A DNA stretch of 5,669 nt from Acidobacteriota bacterium (GTDB taxonomy: Bacteria; Acidobacteriota; Vicinamibacteria; Vicinamibacterales; Fen-181). Made by a program: the position numbers and the translations under genes. Below, one piece after another: positions 1 through 4,764 of this stretch (positions are counted from its first letter, which is position 1; each line of letters starts with the position of its first letter). The stretch lies in contig JAJXZZ010000063.1 in the NCBI GenBank assembly GCA_021779795.1, positions 5,501-11,169 of the forward strand, in the 5' to 3' direction. The notes beneath the pieces are model-generated. The model saw nothing but the letters and a program-made list of their open reading frames with translations. It made no database searches and was not told the DNA's origin.

Positions 1-943
1 GTGCGCGCAGCCGCGGCAGGCCCGGGCTGCCGGGCCCGCGCTCCGGTCGGTCGTCGAGGAGCTGTGCGCGCACGACGAAGGGCTGGGCCGGCGCGAGCCG
101 CACGTGGCCTACCCGGGCCTGCCCTCGCGCGAGGCGCTCGCGTGGGTCGTGGACGAGCTGCGCTCGGTGCTCTTCCCGGGCTACGTCGGCGGGCGGGTCA
201 CGGGCGGCTCGGACGCGCTGGCCTTTCACATCGGCGCCACGCTCGACCGCGCGCTCGTCACGCTCGAGGACCAGGTGCGGCGCGCCCACTGCTTCTCGTG
301 CGAGGCGTCCGACCCGGCGCGGTGCACGACGTGCGAGGACAAGGCGCGGAGCGCCTGCGCGGCGTTCCTGGGGCGGCTTCCGGAGGTGAAGCGCCTGCTG
401 GCCACCGACGTGCGGGCGGCCTACGAGGGGGACCCGGCCGCCACGAGCCCCTCCGAGACCATCCTGTGCTACCCGGGCATCCTGGCGCTGACCTGCCAGC
501 GCCTCGCGCACGAACTGTACGCGCTCGGCGTGCCCCTGCTGCCGCGGATCATCACCGAGCACGCCCACGGCCTGACCGGCATCGACATCCACCCGGGCGC
601 GCGGATCGGCGACAGCTTCTTCATCGACCACGGCACGGGCGTCGTCATCGGCGAGACCTGCGAGATCGGCCGGCACGTCAGGCTCTACCAGGGGGTGACG
701 CTCGGGGCGCGCAGCTTTCCGCTCGACGAGCACGGGCACCCGGTCAAGGGGATCCCGCGCCACCCGATCGTCGAAGACGACGTGATCATCTACAGCGGCG
801 CGACGGTGCTCGGGCGGATCACGATCGGCGCGGGATCGGTCGTCGGCGGCAACGTGTGGCTGACGCACAGCGTCCCGCCCGGAAGCCACATGAGCCAGAC
901 GGCCGTCCGGCAGACGGACTACGCCGAAGGCGACGGGATCTAG
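1..943 (+). CDS. cysE: Serine O-acetyltransferase (CysE/EpsC type), 5'-partial
   Basis: Transfers an acetyl group from acetyl-CoA to L-serine, giving O-acetylserine, the committed step of cysteine synthesis in the cytoplasm. Codons run in frame from base 2, giving 313 visible residues. Between base 2 and 103 the frame is open and reads like the family's N-terminal helices, with no ATG, GTG or TTG, so the true start is probably upstream. A GTG at 104 is possible but would remove that helix. The N-terminal domain carries LPSREAL and LFPGYVGG, then YEGDPAA (141-147) and RIITEHAH (182-189). A left-handed beta-helix of hexapeptide repeats follows. Asp195 and His210 (DIHPGARIG..FFIDH) have the same 15-residue spacing as the catalytic Asp143/His158 of E. 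coli CysE. The C-terminus is YAEGDGI; the terminal Ile matches the tail that inserts into cysteine synthase. Five cysteines (97, 100, 108, 111, 119) form a CX2C-X7-CX2C-X7-C cluster. The TAG stop lies in the left end of the inserted element at 940-1108. The epsC label often used for this long form would also fit. Confidence 0.94.
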   Translation, partial: CAQPRQARAAGPALRSVVEELCAHDEGLGRREPHVAYPGLPSREALAWVVDELRSVLFPGYVGGRVTGGSDALAFHIGATLDRALVTLEDQVRRAHCFSCEASDPARCTTCEDKARSACAAFLGRLPEVKRLLATDVRAAYEGDPAATSPSETILCYPGILALTCQRLAHELYALGVPLLPRIITEHAHGLTGIDIHPGARIGDSFFIDHGTGVVIGETCEIGRHVRLYQGVTLGARSFPLDEHGHPVKGIPRHPIVEDDVIIYSGATVLGRITIGAGSVVGGNVWLTHSVPPGSHMSQTAVRQTDYAEGDGI

Positions 944-1108
944 CAGCCCGTGGTGGAAGTCGCGGCGCAGCACCGAGGGCGACGATGCGCCCGGCCGGCA
1001 AGGCGCGACGACCGAGAATATCGGGGAATATTCGACGGAGGAGCCACGCCGCCGGACGGGAGGCAGCGTCGGCCGAATGCCGGCGGGACTTTCACCACGG
1101 ACTGCTAG
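940..1108. mobile_element. MITE-like foldback element with CTAG-ended terminal inverted repeats
   Basis: Bases 940-961 and the reverse complement of 1087-1108 match at 20 of 22 positions, both reading CTAG followed by CAGYCCGTGGTGRAAGTC. The CTAG at each end may be a 4-bp target duplication or part of the repeat; its palindromic nature makes these indistinguishable. The similarity continues inwards with gaps (for example CGACGATGCG against CGACGCTGCC, and CCGGCCGGC against CCGTCCGGC). The midpoint at about 1024 coincides with a 6-bp AT-rich stem, GAATAT/ATATTC (1016-1021 and 1028-1033). The element has no credible ORF, so any movement would depend on a transposase supplied elsewhere. It fills the entire gap between two convergent genes and contains the stop codons of both. 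CTAG (YTAR) targets are known for parts of the IS5 family, but assignment to a family is inference. Alternatively it is a fixed structured repeat acting as a bidirectional terminator. Confidence 0.8.
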
Positions 1109-1863
1109 TGGCCGAGGAGGCGCGGACAGTTCTCGAACGCGGCGCGCGCCTCCTCGCGGTCGATCTCGCGCCACTGCCCGTCGGGCAGCGAGCCGAGTTC
1201 GAGGCCGCCGAACGCGACACGCCGCAGCCTGGTCACCGCGTGGCCGATCGACTCGAAGAGCCTCCGGATCTCGCGGTTCTTCCCCTCGCGGAGCCTCACG
1301 ACCAGGTGCGTCTCGCGGCGCGACCGCTTGCGCACGACCACGTCGTCGGCGGCCAGCGTCCCGCCGGCCGCCTCGACTCCAGACAGCAGGCGCGCCGCCT
1401 CGTCGTCGGCCACCTCGCCGCGCGCCGTCACCGTGTAGACGCGGGGGACCCGGTTCGACGGGTCGGTGAGCCAGTCGGCCAGCCGCGTGTCCGTGGTCAG
1501 CAGGATCAGCCCGGACGTGGCCAGGTCGAGGCGCCCCACCGACACCAGGTGCCCGTCGCCCTCGGGCACGAGGTCGAACACCGTGGGCCGCCCTTCGGGG
1601 TCGTGGCGCGTCGTGACGACGCCGCGCGGCTTGTTGAGCAGGACGAGCCGCCAGGACGCCGCCGCGGCGGCCTGCCCGTCGATGGCGACCGCGATGCGCT
1701 CGGGCACGACGAGCGTGCGCGGGTCGGTCACGACCTTCCCGTCCACCCGGACGCGGCCGGCCTCGATGAGGCGCGCGGCCTCGGCGCGCGACGCCAGCGC
1801 CAGCTTCGACAGCGCGCGGGCGAGCCTCACCGTGCCGGGTCGGGTTGGGGCCGGGCGTCTCAT
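1105..1863 (-). CDS. rRNA pseudouridine synthase, RsuA/RluB family (RluB-like)
   Basis: Isomerises a specific uridine to pseudouridine in ribosomal RNA. The closest type by eye is RluB (23S rRNA), but RsuA, RluE and RluF share the motifs, so the target base is not certain. The protein has 252 residues. An S4 RNA-binding domain occupies about 12-48 (VRLARALSK..RLIEAGRVRVDG). It is followed by LLNKPRGVVTT (74-84) and the catalytic motif GRLDLATSGLILLT, with the nucleophile Asp113. The C-terminal block EGKNREIRRLFESIGHAV (193-210) and LPDGQWREI (226-234) complete the family pattern. It lacks the long basic tail of E. coli RluB. The ATG at 1863 is the only good start: an in-frame TAA lies three codons upstream. 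The gene converges with the serine acetyltransferase and its TAG stop lies in the right end of the inserted element. It is divergent from truA. Confidence 0.94.
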   Translation of the reverse strand: MRRPAPTRPGTVRLARALSKLALASRAEAARLIEAGRVRVDGKVVTDPRTLVVPERIAVAIDGQAAAAASWRLVLLNKPRGVVTTRHDPEGRPTVFDLVPEGDGHLVSVGRLDLATSGLILLTTDTRLADWLTDPSNRVPRVYTVTARGEVADDEAARLLSGVEAAGGTLAADDVVVRKRSRRETHLVVRLREGKNREIRRLFESIGHAVTRLRRVAFGGLELGSLPDGQWREIDREEARAAFENCPRLLGH

Positions 1864-1870
1864 GCGCGGT

Positions 1871-1876
1871 TATGGT
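1871..1876 (+). promoter_or_regulatory. Possible -10 element (TATGGT) for truA
   Basis: TATGGT in the context CGGTTATGGTACTC is one of few AT-containing stretches in the 148-bp divergent gap. It resembles the CGGTATGAT found before the HEAT-repeat gene at 4728-4736. A TTGGGG at 1845-1850 would be a -35 only with a 20-bp spacer, which is too long. If used, the truA transcript would have a leader of about 130 nt containing the heptamer repeats. Weak call. Confidence 0.22.
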
Positions 1877-1877
1877 A

Positions 1878-1884
1878 CTCTCCT
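1878..1884 (-). promoter_or_regulatory. Candidate ribosome binding site of the RluB-like gene
   Basis: On the minus strand AGGAGAG stands 14 nt before the ATG at 1863. The sequence is a good Shine-Dalgarno match but the spacing is longer than usual. No better start codon lies nearer in frame, because a TAA at 1872-1870 blocks upstream extension. Confidence 0.45.
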
Positions 1885-1909
1885 GCAAGCGGTCCCGGTA
1901 GGGGGCAGC

Positions 1910-1992
1910 GGGCTTCAGGCGACGGGCCACGGGCTTCGGGGCACGTCAGGCCTGGCACGCGGGAGATGGCCCGACGCCCGGAGCCCGATGCC
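1910..1992. repeat. Two inverted arrays of degenerate 7-bp repeats
   Basis: Five contiguous heptamers lie at 1910-1944: GGGCTTC, AGGCGAC, GGGCCAC, GGGCTTC and GGGGCAC. Three more lie at 1969-1989 in the opposite orientation: GCCCGAC, GCCCGGA and GCCCGAT, followed by a partial GCC. The reverse complement of the second array again reads GGGCNNN units, so the two arms could pair imperfectly. Between them is the 8-bp palindrome CAGGCCTG (1947-1954). The array fills the gap between the divergent RluB-like gene and truA and would be in the 5' leader of truA. No protein is encoded here. The function is unknown; it could be a slipped-strand relic or a leader structure. Confidence 0.65.
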
Positions 1993-1998
1993 GTTTTC

Positions 1999-2003
1999 AG
2001 GAG
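1999..2003 (+). promoter_or_regulatory. Ribosome binding site deciding the truA start
   Basis: AGGAG stands 8 nt before the GTG at 2012. This favours the GTG over the in-frame ATG at 1988, which lies inside the last heptamer repeat and has only a GGAG placed about 4 nt away. Homology also begins at the GTG (PRYRLAIEY). Confidence 0.75.
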
Positions 2004-2011
2004 CGACCGAC

Positions 2012-2821
2012 GTGCCGAGGTATCGCCTGGCGATCGAATACGCGGGAACGCGCTACAGCGGCTGGCAGGTGCAGAAGAACGCGCGGACGGTCCAGGGCGA
2101 GCTGCTCCGCGCGATCCGCGAGGCGACCGGCGCCGCCGCGCCCGACCTCCAGGGCTCGGGCCGCACCGACGCGGGCGTCCACGCCAGCCGGCAGGTGGCG
2201 CACCTCGACCTGCCGAACGCCGTCAAGCCCGAGCTGCTCCGGCGGCAGGTCAACGACACGCTGCCGGCCGACATCAACGTGCTCGCCGTCGAGCCGGTGC
2301 CCCACCGGTTCCACGCGCGCCGCGACGCCGTCTCGCGCAGCTACGTCTACCAGGTCGCCCGCCGCCGCACGGCGTTCGCCAAGCCGTTCGTCTGGTGGGT
2401 GAAGGACGACCTCGACGTGCGCGCCATGCGCGAGGCGGCCGGGGTGTTCGTCGGGATGCACGACTTCCGCTCGTTCACCGACGCCGATCCCGACGAAGTC
2501 TCCACCGACGTGAAGATCGACGCGATCGAGCTGAAGGAGGACGAGGCCCTCGTCCTCGTCCGCGTGACCGGGTCGCACTTCGTGTGGAAGCTGGTCCGGC
2601 GCCTGGTCGGCGTGCTGGTCGAGGTCGGGCGCGGCGGGCTGACCGTGCACGAGGTCGAGCGCTTCCTGGAGGAGCCGTCGCCGGTGCCGGCGCGCCTGAC
2701 CGCGCCGGCCTCCGGACTCTTCCTCGAGCGGGTGGTGTACCCGGGCGAGCCGGGGCCCGGCCCGCTGACGGCCGTCACCCCGGTACCAGGCGCCGGCCCT
2801 GCCCTTCGGCTCGGGCGCTGA
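2012..2821 (+). CDS. truA: tRNA pseudouridine synthase A (TruA)
   Basis: Converts uridines 38-40 in the anticodon stem-loop of many tRNAs to pseudouridine; cytoplasmic, cofactor-free and normally a homodimer. The 269 residues match the usual length (270 in E. coli). The start reads PRYRLAIEYAGTRYSGWQ, the typical TruA N-terminus. The catalytic motif GSGRTDAGVHA gives the nucleophile Asp53. SRSYVYQV carries the conserved active-site tyrosine near residue 111. SHFVWKLVRRLVGVLVEVG (188-206) corresponds to the conserved C-terminal helix block, with Trp-Lys where many members have other residues. SGLFLERVVYP closes the domain. The last 25 or so residues are Gly/Pro/Ala-rich and probably disordered; they run into the palindromic repeat region and the TGA stop lies within a hairpin stem. 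The gene is divergent from the RluB-like gene and convergent with the amidohydrolase. Confidence 0.96.
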   Translation: MPRYRLAIEYAGTRYSGWQVQKNARTVQGELLRAIREATGAAAPDLQGSGRTDAGVHASRQVAHLDLPNAVKPELLRRQVNDTLPADINVLAVEPVPHRFHARRDAVSRSYVYQVARRRTAFAKPFVWWVKDDLDVRAMREAAGVFVGMHDFRSFTDADPDEVSTDVKIDAIELKEDEALVLVRVTGSHFVWKLVRRLVGVLVEVGRGGLTVHEVERFLEEPSPVPARLTAPASGLFLERVVYPGEPGPGPLTAVTPVPGAGPALRLGR

Positions 2822-2835
2822 GCGGCCTCGCTCAG
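2818..2835 (+). other. Perfect 7-bp hairpin over the truA stop codon
   Basis: CTGAGCG (2818-2824) and CGCTCAG (2829-2835) are perfect complements around a GCCT loop, and the truA TGA is inside the left arm. The right arm can alternatively pair as GCTCAGGG with CCCCGAGC (2830-2847, one mismatch), so the two foldings exclude each other. No T-run follows, so classic intrinsic termination is not supported, although the hairpin may protect or end the truA mRNA. Confidence 0.45.
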
Positions 2836-2854
2836 GGCACCCCGAGCCAAGTCG

Positions 2855-2895
2855 CCCTTCGAGAGCCTCAGGGCGACCCTGAGCCTGTCAAAGGG
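2855..2895. repeat. REP-like palindrome between convergent genes
   Basis: The arms CCCTTCGAGAGCCTCAGGG (2855-2873) and CCCTGAGCCTGTCAAAGGG (2877-2895) pair at 16 of 19 positions around a CGA loop, with the inner 7 bp perfect. A second copy of the core, CTCAGGGCACCCCGAGCC, lies at 2831-2848, and partial GAAGGG/CTTCGG pieces flank both sides. This CCTTCGA...CTCAGGG palindrome type is familiar as a dispersed intergenic repeat in many high-GC genomes, often in several adjoining copies. It sits between truA and the amidohydrolase, whose 3' ends face each other, so it may end transcription in both directions. The mobilising enzyme, if any, is not in this window. Confidence 0.72.
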
Positions 2896-2915
2896 TCGAG
2901 GGGTGAAGGGCCGGC

Positions 2916-4637
2916 CTACTTCTTGTAGACCACCTTCCCGCCGGCGATCGTGTAGAGCACCTCGGCCTTCTGGATCCGGTCCTCGGGCGCGGTCGTGATG
3001 TCGTCCGACAGGACGACGATGTCGGCGAGCTTGCCCGGCGCGAGCGAGCCGCGCGTCTTCTCCTCGAACGACGCGTAGGCGCCGTTGAGCGTGTAGGCCC
3101 GCAGCGCCTCGTCGCGCGTCATCTTCTGGTCGCCGTAGAAGACGTCGCCGTTCTTCTCGCGCCGCGTCACGAGCGCGTAGTAGCCGGGCAGCGGATCGAC
3201 GTCCTCGACCGGCGCGTCGGTGCCGTTGGCGATGATGGCGCCCGTGTCCATCAGCTTCCGCCAGACGTAGGCCCCCTCCTTCGCCCGCTCGGGGCCGAGG
3301 CGCGCCAGCACGTACGGCGCGTCGGAGGTGCAGTGGATGCCCTGCATCGAGGCGATCACGCCGAGCGCGCCGAACCGCGGGATGTCGGCGGCGCTCAGGT
3401 GCTGGGCGTGCTCGACGCGCCACCGCAGGTCCTTCTTGTCGGGGTGCGCCTTGAAGGCCGCCTCGTAGACGTCGAGCGTCTCGCGGTTGGCGCGGTCGCC
3501 GATCGCGTGCGTGCAGAGCTGGAAGCCGTTCTCGATGGCCATCTCGGCCGTGGTCCTCATCTCGTCGAGCGACACGGTGTTGAGGCCGGTGCTCGTCGGC
3601 AGGTCGGTGTACGGCGCGAGCAGCCACGCGCTGCGCGACCCGAGCGCGCCGTCCATCAGGCGCTTGATCGACCGGACGGTCAGGTGGTTGTCGTAGGCGT
3701 CGATCATCCGGTACTTCCCGAGGTTGCCGGCCAGCCGGGCGCTCGGCTCGATGATCATCACGTAGAGCCGGACGGTCAGCTTCTTCGCGGCCGCGAGCTT
3801 CTGGTAGAGGTCGATGGTGTCGAAGCCGACGCCGGCGTCGGTCACCGACACGATCCCCTTCGAGATGAACTCGCGGTCGGCCGACTCGGCGGTGCGCGTG
3901 AGATCGGCCTCGACCTCGGCCGGCGTGCGCTGCGCGAGGTGATCGGCCAGCGCCTTCTCCACCAGGCCCGACGCCTTGTCCATGAACACGCCGGTCGGGT
4001 TGCCGGCCTTGTCCTTCATGATCTCGCCGCCGGGCGGCGTCGGCGTCCGGCGCGTCACGCCGGCCAGCGCCATCGCCTTCGCGTTGACGACGATGGCGTG
4101 GCCGCTGGCGTGGGTGAGCAGCACCGGGTTGTCGGGCGCGACGCGGCTCAGCGCCGACTGGGTCGGGAACCCTTCCACGGCGTCCGCCGGCCGGCGGTCC
4201 CACTTCTCCTGGTGCCAGCCGTGGCCGAGGATCCACTCGCCCGGCTTCGCCTTCTTCGCGGCCTCGGCCACCATGGCGACAATCCCGTCCCAGTTCTTCG
4301 CCCGGGCCAGCGGCAGCTCCAGCTTCGCCTCGCCGACGCCCATGAAGTGCGCGTGCGCCTCGGTGAACGCGGGCATCGCGAAGCGCCCCTTCAGGTCGAT
4401 GACCTCGGTCTTCTGGCCGATGTAGGTCTTCATGTCGGCCACCGATCCGAGGGCGACGATGCGGCCGCCGCGGATGGCGACCCCCTCGGCCGTGGGCCGG
4501 TTGGCGTCGACGGTGGCGACGCGGCCGTTGGTGAGCACGAGATCGGCCGGGGCGACGCGCGGGCCGCACGCGGCGGCGAGCAGGCCGAACGCCGCCGTCA
4601 TGGCGAACGCTGGCGAGCGGCGGAACTGGCTACGCAT
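2916..4637 (-). CDS. Amidohydrolase family 3 (YtcJ-like) lipoprotein
   Basis: A metal-dependent hydrolase of the amidohydrolase superfamily (Amidohydro_3), 573 residues; the substrate cannot be told from sequence. The N-terminus MRSQFRR followed by a hydrophobic stretch and LLAAAC (Cys24) is a lipoprotein signal, so the enzyme should be anchored in a membrane facing the periplasm or outside. Gly25 does not suggest inner-membrane retention. Next come DLVLTNGRVATVD (32-44), the metal-binding His95-Ala-His97 in FTEAHAHFMG, GEWILGHGW (133-141), SIKRLMDGALGSRSAWL (323-339) with Lys325, THAIGDRAN (376-384) with His377, RVEHAQH (407-413), NGTDAPVE (471-478) with Asp474, and the closing GSLAPGKLADIVVL (530-543). 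All expected blocks are present, so it looks active. The ATG at 4637 was chosen because it has AAGGAG 6 nt upstream and begins the signal peptide. The same frame stays open for about 330 codons upstream, but that stretch is antisense to the HEAT-repeat gene. It is divergent from that gene and convergent with truA. Confidence 0.95.
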   Translation of the reverse strand: MRSQFRRSPAFAMTAAFGLLAAACGPRVAPADLVLTNGRVATVDANRPTAEGVAIRGGRIVALGSVADMKTYIGQKTEVIDLKGRFAMPAFTEAHAHFMGVGEAKLELPLARAKNWDGIVAMVAEAAKKAKPGEWILGHGWHQEKWDRRPADAVEGFPTQSALSRVAPDNPVLLTHASGHAIVVNAKAMALAGVTRRTPTPPGGEIMKDKAGNPTGVFMDKASGLVEKALADHLAQRTPAEVEADLTRTAESADREFISKGIVSVTDAGVGFDTIDLYQKLAAAKKLTVRLYVMIIEPSARLAGNLGKYRMIDAYDNHLTVRSIKRLMDGALGSRSAWLLAPYTDLPTSTGLNTVSLDEMRTTAEMAIENGFQLCTHAIGDRANRETLDVYEAAFKAHPDKKDLRWRVEHAQHLSAADIPRFGALGVIASMQGIHCTSDAPYVLARLGPERAKEGAYVWRKLMDTGAIIANGTDAPVEDVDPLPGYYALVTRREKNGDVFYGDQKMTRDEALRAYTLNGAYASFEEKTRGSLAPGKLADIVVLSDDITTAPEDRIQKAEVLYTIAGGKVVYKK

Positions 4638-4643
4638 GAGAGG

Positions 4644-4649
4644 CTCCTT
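4644..4649 (-). promoter_or_regulatory. Ribosome binding site of the amidohydrolase gene
   Basis: AAGGAG on the minus strand, 6 nt before the ATG at 4637. It settles the start at the signal peptide methionine rather than further upstream in the long open frame. Confidence 0.85.
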
Positions 4650-4653
4650 GCCC

Positions 4654-4669
4654 GGCGCCGGAGGGCGCC
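4654..4669 (-). other. Leader hairpin with an anti-Shine-Dalgarno-like loop
   Basis: GGCGCC at 4654-4659 and again at 4664-4669 forms a 6-bp stem. In the amidohydrolase mRNA the 4-nt loop reads CUCC, complementary to the GGAG of the ribosome binding site that begins 4 nt further on. It lies between the likely transcription start and the ribosome binding site. A regulatory role is speculative, since such short GC stems are common in this base composition. Confidence 0.3.
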
Positions 4670-4679
4670 ACGACGGCAG

Positions 4680-4685
4680 ATTGTA
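4680..4685 (-). promoter_or_regulatory. -10 element (TACAAT) of the amidohydrolase promoter
   Basis: On the minus strand TACAAT matches the sigma-70 type TATAAT at five of six positions and is one of the few AT-rich spots in the gap. It is 42 nt from the ATG, giving a leader of about 35 nt. No convincing -35 hexamer is seen 16-18 bp upstream. Confidence 0.5.
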
Positions 4686-4718
4686 GCGCAGGACGGGGGT
4701 TCGACCCGACTGGCCGGG

Positions 4719-4730
4719 CCGCGGCCGCGG
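4719..4730. repeat. 12-bp perfect palindrome between divergent promoters
   Basis: CCGCGGCCGCGG reads the same on both strands and abuts the -10 element at 4731, filling part of its spacer. The position would suit an operator controlling the HEAT-repeat gene, but runs of G and C give such palindromes by chance in DNA of this composition. Confidence 0.35.
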
Positions 4731-4736
4731 TATGAT
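4731..4736 (+). promoter_or_regulatory. -10 element (TATGAT) of the HEAT-repeat gene
   Basis: TATGAT matches TATAAT at five of six positions, 28 nt before the GTG start. The hexamer 17 bp upstream (GACTGG, 4708-4713) is a poor -35. The 5' leader would be about 20 nt. It is back to back with the amidohydrolase promoter, the two -10 elements being 45 bp apart. Confidence 0.5.
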
Positions 4737-4753
4737 CCGGTTCTCGGCACCTG

Positions 4754-4759
4754 AAAGGA
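4754..4759 (+). promoter_or_regulatory. Ribosome binding site of the HEAT-repeat gene
   Basis: AAAGGA stands 5 nt before the GTG at 4765, supporting that GTG as the start. Confidence 0.65.
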
Positions 4760-4764
4760 TCCCG

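Noticed and set aside
1049..1085. CCGCCGG/CCGGCGG inverted repeat considered as an intrinsic terminator
   Set aside because: It has a 7-bp stem with a loop of more than 20 nt and no T-run, and it is better explained as internal symmetry of the MITE-like element.
1077..1469. A small plus-strand ORF preceded by GGGAGG
   Set aside because: It starts within the inserted element and runs antisense to the RluB-like gene. The composition is Arg/Ala/Ser-rich and the spacing from GGGAGG to the ATG is too long.
1988..1990. ATG at 1988 as the truA start
   Set aside because: It would add eight residues unlike any TruA N-terminus and lies in a heptamer repeat. The GTG at 2012 has better ribosome binding site spacing and begins at the point where homology starts.
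1..2928. An uninterrupted 975-codon plus-strand frame across the first half of the window
   Set aside because: It overlaps the acetyltransferase, the antisense of the RluB-like gene and truA in a different frame. Its product is Arg/Ala/Gly-rich without domains, as expected for stop-poor shadow frames in GC-rich DNA.
2347..4569. A 740-codon minus-strand frame over truA and the amidohydrolase
   Set aside because: It is a frame shadow of the amidohydrolase. Part of it is a translation of the REP-like palindrome (FDRLRVALRLSKG), typical of spurious ORFs.
4695..4712. GGTTCGACCC resembling a tRNA T-loop
   Set aside because: The flanking bases do not form a T-stem, and no acceptor, D or anticodon arms are found around it.
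3333..4754. A 473-codon plus-strand frame antisense to the amidohydrolase
   Set aside because: It has no recognisable domain and lies opposite a gene with all expected motifs.
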